Shown here: positions 12,988 through 25,200 of the stretch, piece by piece
Position numbering within the stretch: position 1 is the first letter of the stretch
How the letters are laid out: each line of letters opens with the position of its first letter
DNA from: Cavenderia fasciculata
Taxonomy: Eukaryota; Evosea; Eumycetozoa; Acytosteliales; Cavenderiaceae
Assembly: GCF_000203815.1 (NCBI RefSeq)
Contig: NW_004457695.1
Span: 1,302,001-1,366,000 of the forward strand
Reading direction: 5' to 3'
DNA: 64,000 bases
Notes under the pieces: generated by a model
Database searches by the model: none
Told to the model about the DNA's origin: nothing
Seen by the model: the letters and a program-made list of their open reading frames with translations, nothing else
Translations under genes and position numbers: made by a program

Positions 12988-14430
12988 ATGTTTGTATCAA
13001 AGCTTAAAAACTTTGATGCCTATCCAAAGACTGCTGATGACTTTAACATCAAGACTTATTCTGGTGCTATAGGTATAGTATTAGTATCACAAGAGATAAG
13101 AGATTGAGATATGCATGTATTAACACTTTTAATTCAAATATCTATCTATCTATCTATACGTGTATAGTTTCAATCATCAGTGGTATCTTTATATTATGGT
13201 TATTCTTTTCACAGGTTACTATTTATATGACTACAGAAACACATCATGAATTGTTTGTAGATACAACTAGAGGTGAAAAGTTAAGAATCAACATGGATGT
13301 TGTATTCCATCATTTACCATGTGCATGTATGTACAAAAGATTGAAGTTGAATTGAATAGAATAGAATCAATAGAATCAATAGAATGAATCAATGATGGTA
13401 ATCAAGAACAAAGAAATATTAATCAAATATCAAATACTTCTAGTCCTTTCATTAGATGCAATGGATGTATCAGGAGATCATCAATTTGATGTAGCTCACA
13501 ACATATTTAAAAAGAGATTATCGCCAACTGGTATGCCAATTGCCGATGCATCTCCGCAGCGAGAAGATACGATAAACAAGCGAGTACCAGCTGGCAACGA
13601 AAACGACAAGGTTGATTGTGGCAGTTGTTATGGTGCTGAAGATCCATCAAGAGGTATTAGTTGTTGTAGTACATGCGAAGAAGTTAGAACTGCCTATCAA
13701 AAGAAAGGTTGGTCTATTCAAGAATATTCTGGTATTGCTCAAGTATGTTGAAATAAGATTTAAATAGTATAATATGTATGGTTTACTAATCTATTTGTTT
13801 GTCTATTTATTTGCGTTTTAGTGTGTAAGAGAAGGATTTACAAAGAATATAGTTGAACAAAATGGAGAAGGATGTCAAGTATATGGATTTATTAATGTGA
13901 ACAAGGTGGCAGGTAATTTCCACTTTGCTCCAGGAAAGAGTTTCCAACAACATCATATGCACGTCCATGATTTACAAGCGTTCAAGGGATCGTTTAATCT
14001 TAGCCATTCTATCAATCGTTTGTCGTTTGGCAATGATTTCCCAGGTATCAAGAATCCATTGGATGGTGTTACAAAGACCGAGATGGTTGGTAGTGGCATG
14101 TTCCAATACTATATCAAGGTGGTACCAACACTCTACGAAGGACTCAATGGCAACAGAATCAGCACCAACCAATTCTCAGTGACAGAACACTACCGTCTCT
14201 TGGCTAAAAAGGATGAGGAGCCATCTGGACTTCCAGGACTCTTCTTTATGTACGATTTATCACCTATTATGATGAAGGTTTCCGAACAAGGTAAATCATT
14301 TGCCTCCTTCCTCACAAGTGTCTGTGCCATTGTTGGTGGTGTCTTTACGGTTGCTGGTATTCTAGATTCCATGATTTACAAAACTACAAAAAATCTAAAG
14401 AAAAAGATTGATCTTGGAAAAAATACATAA
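12988..14430 (+). CDS. ergic3: ERGIC3/Erv46 family ER-Golgi cargo receptor
   Basis: Four exons, 12988-13072, 13168-13326, 13444-13742 and 13822-14430, give 383 residues, the same length as human ERGIC3. Erv46 forms a complex with Erv41 that cycles between ER and Golgi in COPII and COPI vesicles. The layout is that of the family: a short cytosolic N-terminus (LKNFDAYPKTADDF), a first membrane span near 29-49, a luminal domain with LPCAF-LSLDAMDVSG, and the conserved cysteine cluster CGSCYGAE and CCSTCEEV. A second span lies near 335-360, with a Lys-rich cytosolic tail (KNLKKKIDLGKNT). The exon 3 acceptor at 13443 was chosen because it restores the conserved PCAFLSLDAMD. Codon use is typical and there is no sign of damage. 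Confidence 0.92.
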
Positions 14431-14550
14431 ATCATATAGAATAAATGAATAATAAGAATAATAATAATAAGAATAGAATAGAATAATAAATAAATAACAA
14501 ATAATTTAATTTAAATACAAATAATAATATTTCTTTTTCTTTTTAATTTA

Positions 14551-16191
14551 TTAAAAAGTATAACTCTTTCTAATAACTAATTTAGGATTATTTAATCCAT
14601 TGTTAAATGTCATATTGAATTTATCGGCAATCTTTGATTCTCCTTGGTCAGAGAATTGATTGTTGATATTGTTGGCATGGACAAATTCATCGGAGTTGGA
14701 GTCTGGAAGGAATTGGAATTGCTTGATGGAGCAATAGTGCATAGAGGGGTGGGCTGAAACTACATTTAAAAGGTTGGAAAAGGTAGGTTGATCGAAAAGA
14801 GCTTTGGATGCGACTTCATTCTCCTCGGGTGGAGTCGAGATGAGCGATACAGAGTAGATGGATTGATTGGATTGAATAAATTGGGTCAATAATTGAATTA
14901 ATTCATTGGTGACATTGAATTCATTGCCCAAACGAATATGTAGGTTTTTAAGAGTTGGAGAAAGTTTTGCAGAGTTGTCCAATAATAGTCTCTCTAAAAC
15001 CAACATATGATCCAATGTTGTATTATTTAATTTCATCAAGATTCTATCCATGACTGTTGCCATCTTTGAATCTATATGGACTAGTAATGTGTCAATATTG
15101 GAGTGTAGGGGGACGGTTGGACCGGGTGCAGTAAATGGACGATCGAAAACAATATTCCATTTGGTTATATTGGTTTGTGTTTTGAGTAGGTTGAATACTT
15201 CTGGTCTTGCAAGTAAGGCGGTTGAGCTAAGATCGGTGAGTGATGGGATGGTGGGGATACAGTCGACAAACAAGGTGTGTTCGGCCACTGTCTTTAAATT
15301 GACACGAATTGACTTTAGGTTGCTTTCGGCGAGATATTGGAATGGGATAGAATCGGAGGATGTGTCACTACGACCATTGTAGGTTGCCAAAAAGAGTGAC
15401 TCGACGTGACGTGGGAGTGCACGGAATATTCTTTGATAGTGTGATGCATTGACATCCTTTTTAACAGAGATACCCAAATGCTTGACTTGCTTGAGCATCT
15501 GCATAATGTACAGGAATCCCGACAACCGGTCAACCGACAGATAAAAGTCGAGACTCTGTACATTGTGGAATAGTTGGTGGAATGGCATAGGCAAATCCAA
15601 GCGAACTTGACCGTCATCATCAACAATAAGGTCGGGTTGGAAATAAACCTTGTTGAGTGACAACTCGGTGATGGTCGACAATGAAGAATCCAATTTCTTC
15701 TTCTCGTAAATATCCTTTAACAATGCCATCGTAATTGATTGGTTAGATGCAGGACTAATATCAACTACTCCTCCAATTGATATAGATCGCAGTGTCGAGT
15801 ATATCTGTTTGTTTGTCCAATCAGATACAGGTGGTTTGGTAGATGACTGCTGTTGCACAGTCGATGCTCCATCCAAAGAGGATGAAAAATAACTATTCAA
15901 AGATTCGTTATAATCCAAATGAGCAATACACTTTAATAGACAATATCTACTTTCCAAATGTCTACGAAACTCTCTATCATAGTTGATGTAGAGTGATGGA
16001 ATGAAAAAGTGGTTGGTCAAATGACTGCATCTATCAAACCACCGCCAACACACCAATGCCAATTGTACTCTTGATTTGGCAGAATTTACATGTCTATCCA
16101 TCCATTTTGTCGTCCAAAAATATTCAATAATCTGTTGTTGAATGATCCATGGTAATATTATTATTGATTTTGATAATGTTGGTTCTTTCAT
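14551..16191 (-). CDS. F-box-like dictyostelid protein
   Basis: A single exon of 546 residues. The N-terminus (IILPWIIQQQIIEYFW, then SRVQLALVCWRWFDRCSHL) has the Leu-Pro start and the conserved Trp of an F-box-like helix bundle. The remainder has degenerate leucine-rich spacing (LRSISIGGVV, TELSLNKVYF, VQSLDFYLSV, LKNLHIRLG). Dictyostelid genomes carry large families of such F-box plus LRR-like proteins, thought to be substrate adaptors of SCF ubiquitin ligases. The specific substrate is unknown. It converges with ERGIC3, with 120 bp of AT-rich sequence between stop codons. Confidence 0.6.
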   Translation of the reverse strand: MKEPTLSKSIIILPWIIQQQIIEYFWTTKWMDRHVNSAKSRVQLALVCWRWFDRCSHLTNHFFIPSLYINYDREFRRHLESRYCLLKCIAHLDYNESLNSYFSSSLDGASTVQQQSSTKPPVSDWTNKQIYSTLRSISIGGVVDISPASNQSITMALLKDIYEKKKLDSSLSTITELSLNKVYFQPDLIVDDDGQVRLDLPMPFHQLFHNVQSLDFYLSVDRLSGFLYIMQMLKQVKHLGISVKKDVNASHYQRIFRALPRHVESLFLATYNGRSDTSSDSIPFQYLAESNLKSIRVNLKTVAEHTLFVDCIPTIPSLTDLSSTALLARPEVFNLLKTQTNITKWNIVFDRPFTAPGPTVPLHSNIDTLLVHIDSKMATVMDRILMKLNNTTLDHMLVLERLLLDNSAKLSPTLKNLHIRLGNEFNVTNELIQLLTQFIQSNQSIYSVSLISTPPEENEVASKALFDQPTFSNLLNVVSAHPSMHYCSIKQFQFLPDSNSDEFVHANNINNQFSDQGESKIADKFNMTFNNGLNNPKLVIRKSYTF

Positions 16192-17830
16192 TAATAAAAA
16201 TAAATAAATAAATAATAAATTAAATATATATATATCTCTCTCTCTCTCTAAAAGAATATTATAACTATATCTATTAATTAAAAATAAATGTTTTAATATT
16301 AATAAAAGTTTAAAAATAGGATCCTTTTTCCTCGTCCTAACTATAAATCCTACCTTTTAACAAATAATAAATCGGAATGAATGAGAAAACATTACATTAT
16401 ACATTTTCATATTTACAAATATTTGTACCTGTCCACAGTAGTTAGTCGGTCAGTACCATACCTGTTTCATTGTAGATTCTAAAGAGTAGTATTGAAATCC
16501 TGATTGGAATCGGCAACCACCACTATGAAACACTATTTTCACCCATCCCCCTCCACACACCAATACTACTCGTTTCGAATTCAATTCCAACAACACGATA
16601 TGAGTATATATCATATAAATAGTAGGGGGGTGGGATATGTTTTTCAACGTACGGTAATAATAACCAAACAACCAATATTGTGCGCATTCCTAGTGCTATC
16701 ACTGTATACAATTCTATTCTATACTATTTATCTTTAATTTTTCATACGATGGTTGTTTGGTTTCATAGTGTTGGTTGTTTGGTTTGTTGTTGTTGTTGTT
16801 GTTGTTGTTATTTGCCAAATATAGATTAAATTGATAATCCTATCTCTATCGTGATGATCAGGGAGAGACAACCAAACGTTAGGTTTAACTAAAAGGTGTA
16901 GGGATGAATCTTGAACAATCGCATGCATGCAACTATATAGCTCTAAGATAGATAGTGACTTGCCCAATCTTTTATCTTTATCCTTTGTCTCTCCACACCA
17001 CAAACTTGTCGGTTTAATAAAATAATTCTATTTATATCTATTCATATGTTAGTCTATAGTCTATAGTAGTTAGAGTGAACTCCTTGATTCGATAGATAGA
17101 TAAATAGATAAAAGTAAAACAAATAAAAGTATGTACTATTATTTATTTGTCTATTCAGTGCTTGTGAACGAACCATCGAGATTTGATTTTTTTCAAAGAT
17201 CTCCACTCCACATCTCCTTGAGCCCAAACAACCTAACCCCATTCTCATTCTGTATCATCGTTGATCGTTTCATTCCCATTCAATACTTTTATTACTTGAA
17301 ACTTCATAGAGTAGAAAGTAGAGAGGAAATAGGAACCGAGAAGAGAGAAACGAGAAAAGAAGACAGACGAGCTTTTTGACACACTCTTTTTACTCTATAG
17401 TCCAATAATCTCTATTGTTTGTTTGTTTGTGTGTGTGTTGTATACTTACTCATACTCACTTACTCTTTACTTTTACAACTACTGTATTATTATTATTATC
17501 ACCCTCCTCCTCTCCAACTCACACACACTCACAACACACCACAACCATCAACATAACAATCTCATCATCGTGCATACACGCGCGCATATCGATAATATAT
17601 CTAATAGCCATCTCACTTGCTTAATTCAGATCACAAAGAGTGAACACCACCAAGCCATATTATTATATTATTATTATCACTATCGCTTTGTTGTTTTATA
17701 TATATATTTATATTCACACACAGACAAAGTTCACTCTATCACAAATCAAATCAAATCCAACCAATAGGAAAATTATTTATTATTCATATCCTGTCTTGAT
17801 AGATAGAGAGATATAATTAATTGGTAACAA
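16192..17830. other. Intergenic region with inverted repeat and microsatellites
   Basis: About 1.6 kb between divergent genes, with no supported gene. AACCAAACAACCA at 16662-16674 is inversely repeated as TGGTTGTTTGGTT at 16750-16762, and again at 16772-16784. A TTG repeat follows at about 16784-16808, and CA and ATT tracts lie at 17450-17720. The last part is the likely promoter and leader of the 5-phosphatase gene. Confidence 0.5.
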
Positions 17831-20087
17831 ATGTCATCACCTGCTAGAACAAGAGCATTATCAGTATCATCTGATAAAGCTAGAAATGGAAATCTAAAAG
17901 ATGTGGAAAACTATTACAAAAATATTAAAAAGAATTTAATCGATTTCCAATATGAATTTACTGTAAACTTAAAGAAAAAGGATAAAACTAGACAATTATT
18001 ATATAATTTAAAAGAAAATACTATTCAAATTTTCAAGTATGTAAAAGAAATAATATTAATAATAATAATAATAATAATATTTCCAACAATTATTAATTTT
18101 ATTTTTATTTTTTAGATTATCAAAAAAAGGAAATAAGAAGAGTAAATTAAAAAAATATCAAATGGATGATTTTGAAAGAATATGTAAAGATAGATCGGAT
18201 AACAAATTATTGATACTCACTAAAAAAGGTGGAAAAAAGGAATTATTGTTATCATTTTTAAATCCAGAACGACGTGAATCGCTGTATGAATTGCTATGGT
18301 TGTCAAGAGGTGATAGAACAAAGACAGTCCCGAGCAAAGAGGAAAAGGCACCATTCGATAAAATTTCATTATTTATAACGACTTGGAATGTTGGTGATGC
18401 ACAACCATCGGCCGAACAATTACATCATTGGATACCAAACAAAAATCAACATGATATCTATGTTATTGGTGTTCAAGAATGTGATTATCAACCCTCATTT
18501 AGTAGTAGTAGCAGTAATAGTAGTAGTAGTAGTAGCAGTAACGCTACTAGTACAACTGGTAGTTCAAATCCATCATCATCATCATCAACACCAATATCAA
18601 CATCACCACCATCAACACCACCAATCACTGTAAAATCACATACACCACCTTCATCATCTGGATCACAAACTGATTGTGCCGAACATTGGTTTCAGATGTT
18701 ATCCAATCATCTTGGTCACAATTATTTTAAATTGCAATCGATTAGTTTGGTCAAGATGCGTCTGGTGGTATTTGTCAAAAAGGAGCATTATTACAAGATC
18801 AATCATATCGAACGTGAAAGCGAGGCCACCGGTGTTGCTGGCATATACGGCAACAAAGGTGCAACCGCCATTTCATTTAAATTCCTAGAATCATCCTTCC
18901 TCTTTATCAACAGCCATTTTGCAGCACACCAAGAAAAGATTGAACAAAGAAATCAAAACTACCGAGACATTATCAAAGGTCTAAACATGGGATCGAAATC
19001 AAAGACTGACATTTTAAATCAATTCCATCATGTATTTTGGATGGGTGATTTCAACTATCGTATCGACCTCTTTCGTGAAGAGACACTTGTCGCTATCCAA
19101 TCGAAAAACCTAGGTAAACTAGTTGGAAACGACCAACTTGGACGCCAAAAACTTAGCGAACGTGTGTTTGTTGGATTTAGAGAACCACCCATTAAATTTA
19201 TGCCAACCTACAAGATGGAACGTAATACAGTCGGAGTGTACACAACAGAAAAGAGTAGAGTGCCATCATACTGTGACAGAATCCTCTACAAACCACTACC
19301 ATGTGCGCCAATGACATCGTGCACACAATACGACTCTGCTACGACCGTCACCACCTCTGACCACAATCCAGTGTTTGCAGTCTATGAAACCTATGTTCAA
19401 AGACCGTGTCTCCCAACCCAACGAAATCAATCCAAATGTACCATTGAACTGTTGGATGTAGGTGCACTACAACTCGACCTCGATGAGAATGGCGCTCCAC
19501 CCGACCCTTATCTCTTTTTCCATCCCTCAACATTTTTAACAAGTCCCGTTGAAACGGCTCATGCCTCGGCAAGTCGATGCCCAGTATGGGGTGATCTCCC
19601 ACCTCTAGTTCCATGTATTTATAAGAAATCATTCCTTGAAAACCAACATCTACTCATCTCTGTGTTGGACTATAGAGAATCACCACCACGTAAAATAGGG
19701 TATGCCTCTATACCTCTTATGCTTGGATTTACCAAAGAGCCATACTCTTTTCAAACAAGAATCACCAAATATGGTGTCAGTTCTGGTATTCTATATGGCA
19801 AAATCCATATCATATCAGAAGATGAACAACAACAATTACTTTACAATGTAAATCAATTTCCAACTACTACTACTACCAGTAGTACTATTCCTACTACACC
19901 TTCAACTGCAACAAGTACAACAGTGGCTTCAACCTCTACAACTACAACTTCAACTGCTACAACCGAATCTAATCAACCAATTGTAACTTATAATTCTAAT
20001 AATCCAAATCAAAATAATCAAAATAATAATAATGGAATCGATCCATCAAAACAATTACATCGTAGATCAACAAGAAAAAGTATCTAA
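17831..20087 (+). CDS. Inositol polyphosphate 5-phosphatase
   Basis: Two exons, 17831-18036 and 18116-20087, give 725 residues. The enzyme removes the 5-phosphate from phosphoinositides or soluble inositol phosphates. The catalytic domain spans about residues 150-495: TTWNVGD near 156, then GVQEC, NKGATAISF, NSHFAAH, WMGDFNYRI near 377, PTYK, PSYCDRILYK and SDHNPVFAVYE near 483. All Mg-binding and catalytic positions of the exonuclease-endonuclease-phosphatase fold appear intact. A Ser/Thr-rich insert interrupts it after GVQEC. Residues about 500-640 (IELLDVGALQLDLDENGAP, SVLDYR) look like a C2 domain, as in SHIP-type enzymes. The first 130 residues are Lys-rich and may be a membrane-binding region; no SH2 domain is seen. 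The tail is Thr/Ser/Asn-rich. Confidence 0.88.
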
Positions 20088-20430
20088 ACAGAATAAAAAG
20101 AAAAGAGTACTCATATAATTGTACAATACAATGAATATTTATTTATTTATTTAAAGAATACAAACAAAGACTAAAGTTATTTTTTGGTTGAGTAGATGGT
20201 CTTTGTACAAAAAAATTATTTATTTTTCTTATTATTATTATTAATTGTTGTTAATGATGAAAAAAAAAAGGTGTTGTTGTTGTAATAATATAGTATTTAA
20301 AACAAATAAACTATATTATTTAAAATGTAAGAAAAAAGGTATATAGAGGTGATTTTTTTAAAAAAAATCGTAGTAATTTTCGACTCGAGAGTTTGGTATA
20401 CCAAGAGACACTCTTCTTTTGCAGGGTCGT
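20088..20430. terminator. Shared 3' flank of convergent genes
   Basis: 343 bp between two convergent stop codons. It is AT-rich with several AATAAA-like signals and a near-perfect palindrome at about 20351-20369 (GATTTTTTTAAAAAAAATC). It probably serves as the 3' end and polyadenylation region for both genes. Confidence 0.4.
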
Positions 20431-21129
20431 TTAGTTCCATGAAGAGTTTGACTTGTTTTGTTGTTGTCTGTTTGATCCATACTTGAGACGCATTTGTTCT
20501 CTTCTGGCATCGGTGACTGGAGTACGAGATTCGTGATTCAAGAGACCACGAGACTCTTCGTCTTGAATGTGGTAGACCTTGGTCTTACGGCTACCGCAAC
20601 AGCAGCAACAGCAGATGGTGAGGATGAAAAGGAAGAGGAGGACAGCAGCACCACCAGCAGCAATCAAAATAGCATATCTACCTTGGATCTTGCATTGCAT
20701 CCACATGAAATCCTTGCAAGTGTCCATTGGCTTGGAACCATAGAAAGTACCGTCAGAGCAGATGGCTGAAGAGTCGCACCATACACATCCCTTGTCTTCA
20801 GTACATGAACTACAGTTGGTAATCAATGCACATCCTGAAGAGTTGGTTGCTGCATCTGATGATTCAATCGATGATGTTGATGCTGAATATACGTAACCAT
20901 TAGCAATGGTTGCTATAATTATAAAAGGTAAATAATAATATAATATAATGTTGATTAAATAGGGAAAGAAATCAAAGGTTAGTACTAAGGTCATATAAAC
21001 ACAATTGTATTCAACTGCAAATATTGAATAATAGTAGTCATTGTTGTGTTGTTGTTTGCTTATTTATCATCGCACTGCGCTACACATACCAAACAAAAGA
21101 ACTAACGATAAGATTAAAAGCTTATTCAT
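20431..21129 (-). CDS. PSI-domain single-pass membrane protein, PTTG1IP-like
   Basis: Two exons, 21090-21129 and 20431-20912, give 173 residues. The short first exon supplies a signal peptide (MNKLLILSLVLLF joined to ATIANG); without it the long exon lacks a sensible start. The luminal part has the Cys spacing of a PSI domain (CALITNCSSCTEDKGCVWC, then CKDFMWMQC). One membrane span of about 22 residues follows (YAILIAAGGAAVLLFLFI), then a run of Cys that is probably palmitoylated, and a short basic cytosolic tail. This arrangement resembles pituitary tumour-transforming gene 1 interacting protein, a small trafficking-related type I protein; orthology is not certain. Confidence 0.72.
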
Positions 21130-21379
21130 TCTGTATTAAAGTAATGATAATTAATATATATATATATATAAAGAGGTTAAATAACAAATAAAGTATTTTA
21201 CAAATATTTCGGCGAGATGGGCTTGGTGGTGTGTTGAGAAAGGCTGTTTTTGTGTCCTCGCAAAAATTTAAATGAAATTAATTCAAAAGGGGTTGTGTCT
21301 CAGAAAACAGAGGTGATGTCAAAGTCTTTATTCTTGGAGGTGGGCTGAGATGTGATCGGATGATGTCACACCCTTCAAA

Positions 21380-22129
21380 TCAAAGAGAGAGTTTTGATAG
21401 TAACCCATCAAGCTCGTCAATGCTAGGAGTATTAGCATTGATATTATTATTATTATTATTTATATTATTGTTGGTGTTGCTTATTAAAGAGGTTACTAGT
21501 AAATTAATTTGTTGAACTATATTTCGATCATTATCACTTCCAAATTTCCAAACATATTCAGTTATACCTGATATAATATCTGATAGTTCTTGTTTCAAGT
21601 CTCTTCCTCCTCCTCCTTGAGAATTATAATTATTTCTTAATATATTTCTCATCCTCGACCCTGCAAGATCAATAGCTGTATTACCTTGAATATCTTTTTG
21701 TAATATCGGTTGATTATTTTCTACATAAACGATAATGATGATGATATTTTGAATAAATAAATTGAAATCAATCATAATAATATCTCCATCACATCACTTT
21801 TGTTTCTTTTCTTTTTAATATTTCTTACTTGCAGCAAAATGTAATATTAATTTAACCATTCCTGAATTACCAGTGATTGAAGCAAGATGAAGAGCTGTAT
21901 TATAATTTGTATCTTGTAGTGTTGTATTGATATTGTTTTCTAGTAGGAATTGAGCTACCTGTATTTGATTACGACAAACACTAACATGAAGAGCTGATCT
22001 TTTCTTTTCATCAACATCATCAATGTTTACATGTCGACCATACAACATTGTCTTTACATTCTCTAAATGTCCATTTGAGCATTCACTTAGATATTGTAGT
22101 ACTAATGTTCTTCTATGACTATCATCCAT
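21380..22129 (-). CDS. Ankyrin-repeat protein
   Basis: Two exons, 21829-22129 and 21380-21720, give 213 residues. At least three ankyrin repeats are visible: NGHLENVKTMLYG, then KRSALHVSVCRNQIQVAQFL and NTALHLASITGNSGMVKLIL. A fourth, split by the intron, ends with GNTAIDLAG. The C-terminal 100 residues are helical and hydrophilic with an Asn-rich run. It is probably a small cytosolic scaffold; no catalytic domain is present. Its start lies 155 bp from the 3' end of the TEP1-like gene on the same strand. Confidence 0.75.
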
Positions 22130-22283
22130 TCAACAAAAACAAATATAAAACATTTAAATCTAGACTAAACAAATGAGACAACAACAGTCCATCCTTTGTT
22201 TTTTTTTGTTAAAACTAATTAATTTTAATTATTTATATTTATATTTATATTATTTGTTTAATACTTTATTTGTTATCTTTTAT

Positions 22284-25200
22284 TTATTTAGATGGATGAT
22301 ATAATAAATAATAAGTATTACCATTTGAATCACCAGTGACAATTTTGTTTTGACGACAGTCCATAGAGGTGATTGGAGAGTTGTGAATAAATTCATTTTC
22401 GATTTCCTCCTTTTCAATGTTGTATACAATGAGACTGGTATCCTTGCTGGCCGATACAATGTGTCTATTGTCAATGAATTTAATGGAAGAGATGGCATCC
22501 TTTTGAGAGGTGTTGATCGATTGGAATTGTTTCTTTTCCAAGTTGAAAATCTCGACGTTTCCTTCAAATGTACCGATTGCCAATAACTTGCTGTTGGGTG
22601 AGAATGCAAGTGATGTGATGTACTTGGTATCAGACATTGATCGGAGCGTGGTGGATGAGAGATTGGGAGTGGTCATTGTGAACTGGTTGGAACGACCAGC
22701 CGAGGCAATACACTCACCGTCACCTGAAAAGGCAAGACATTCAACCCAATCAGAGAGATGACATAGTTGATTGGTAGCCTTTTCCGACCATAGATGTACC
22801 TTGGTATCCCATGAACCAGTGACAAAGGTATCGAATTGTTGGAATGGTGCAATGGCCGACACCTTTTCATTGTGTACCTTGAATACTTGAGAGGTGAGTA
22901 GATCCTTGGCATAGACAACAACTTGTCCATCTTCACAACCAATCACTAGTTTACCTTCGAGTGTGAAAGCGACAGACGATGGAGCTGGACCAAATGAACG
23001 GATAGTCTTGACAATAGCATGTGTCTTGGTGTCGTAGACTTCGGTAGAGAGACCCTTGCGCACAACTGCGACCAATGAACCGTCGAGTGAGAGTGCGACT
23101 TGAACAACAGAGTCACCAGCTTGAGATGGGATGGCTTGGGGTGCGAGTTCCCAAATCTTGACACTTCCATCGTTGGATGTAGAGGTGATGAGCTTCTTGT
23201 TGGCACTGCCTTGGATCTTGTCATTCTTGGCAGCAAAGATGGATTGTGGGATGGAACTAGAGTGACCGGTTAGAGTCATGACACACTGGCCAGTGGTGGG
23301 GTTCCAACACTTGATGAGACCATCGTCAGACGATGAGAGGATGCGACCAGTGCCGTCACCCAATTGCACAACATCACTGATACGAGACTGGTGGTGAAGG
23401 GTAGTAATCTCGCTACCAAACTCGGGATCCCATATCTTGATGGTATTGTCAAAGCTGCAACTGACAATGTACTTGAGGTCGTTGGTGAAAAAGGCACGCT
23501 CGATTGAACCCGTGTGTCCCTTTAGTGAGAGCAACTCCTTCTTGCTATTCATACTCCACACCTTGATGTTAAAGTCCCAGCCACCTGAAACGATTCGCTT
23601 AGAGTCTGGTGCAAACGTGCAGAAATTGACCCAGTCAGTGTGACCGAGACACTTGCCAACCTCCTTGTAGCTGGCGGCCAAGTAGATGGTGATGGAACAG
23701 TCACGCGAGACAGTTGCAATGTACTTGCCGTTGGGAGAGAATGTGCAGCTCTTGATGGTGTTGGTCGAGCCTGGCAAGTGGGTGATGGGCGACAGTTTAG
23801 TGCCGTTCCAACGCCAAATGTTGGTGCGGTAATCGTCAGAGCACGAGATGAGTGTGGTTGTGTCGGAGGCAGTGTCGGTTGGGTTGAATGCGAGACAGTT
23901 GATCACTTCAATGTGTGCGTCCTTTTGGTAGTACTCGACGGATCGCTCGGCAATGTTCCAGACGACGATTGCCTTGTCCTCGGACGTGGATGCCAACCAA
24001 CGCTCGTTGCCAGAGAGTGCGACACTGGTGATGGCACGGGTGTGGGATTGTGGCAGCTTGGCAACGAGCTTGAACGAGTTACCAATGACTTCGTAGAGAC
24101 GGATGATACAGTCGGAGCATCCTACAGCCAACACGTTGTTCTTGGGACTCCACACCATACAATTGGCCCATGCGTCACCGTCCATCTTGATCTGTCCGAG
24201 TTCGCAGCCGAGTGTTGGTGTCCAGACCTTGAGCGAAGAGTCGTCAGAGCTAGTGACAAACTGCTCTCCATCCTCTGAGAATGAACAATAATTGGCCGAC
24301 TTGCTGTGACGACCAATGACAGAGAGCAACTTGGACGATGCAATGTCAAAGAGCAATACGGAGCCGTCCATGGCGGTCGCGATCATTTGTTTGGCACTTG
24401 GAGAAAACTCGCAGCTCTTGAGCGACCCCTTGATCTGGGTCGACACGTCAATGACGTTGTTTGGCAACCACACGTTTCTGTTTACACGTTTAGCACCCTT
24501 TCCAAGGTTACTGTTGATGATCATGGCAACTTCGTTGATATTGTTGACGAGGTTGGCGACATTCCAAATCTTGATCGATCCGTCCCAACTGCATGTGGCA
24601 ATCATCGTGCCGTCCTTGGTGAATGCACAGTGATTGACTGGCTTGTCATGTGCATAGATCATCTTGACGTACGAGTGTGTGCTGAGGTTCCACATGACCA
24701 AACGACCGTCCAAACCAACCGAAGCAAACAGGTTGGCGTCCACGGGTGAGAAACGTACACTTGTGACCGAACGGTCGTGTCCTCTGTCGAGAATATGTAG
24801 CGCCGATCCAACTACAACATCCCAAATAACAATCTTGTTGTCTAAACCACCGCTGACTAGTGTCTTGCCATCCTTGCTAAAGGAGAGTGAGCTGACCCAG
24901 TCGGTATGACCCTCGCCAAGAATCAACAACTCTGCGCCGGTTGGTCCTAACAGACGGATACTCGAGTCTTTGGCGGCGACAGCCATCATCTGGCCGTTTG
25001 GTGCCCATGCGACGGCAGTTGTTCCCTGTCCGAATCCCGAAATGGTCTGGATACAGCTGTCGCGTGTTTCTGGCTTGTTGTTCCACTCGACCCACGACTT
25101 TTTGTTGATCTTTTCAGCCAACTTGGCCACCTTGTGTGCGTGGCTGGTGGATGGCTGATTCATAGCCTGTTGGAAGACAAGTTGTGGAGACTTGGAGAGG

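Noticed and set aside
16504-17767. Several 60-110-codon open frames in the 16-17.8 kb gap
   Set aside because: They arise from CA, ATT and TTG repeats, overlap on both strands, and have no domain or splice support.
23640-24278. 212-codon plus-strand open frame opposite TEP1
   Set aside because: It lies antisense within the WD40-coding exon, where codon bias of the real gene suppresses stops; its translation has no family resemblance.
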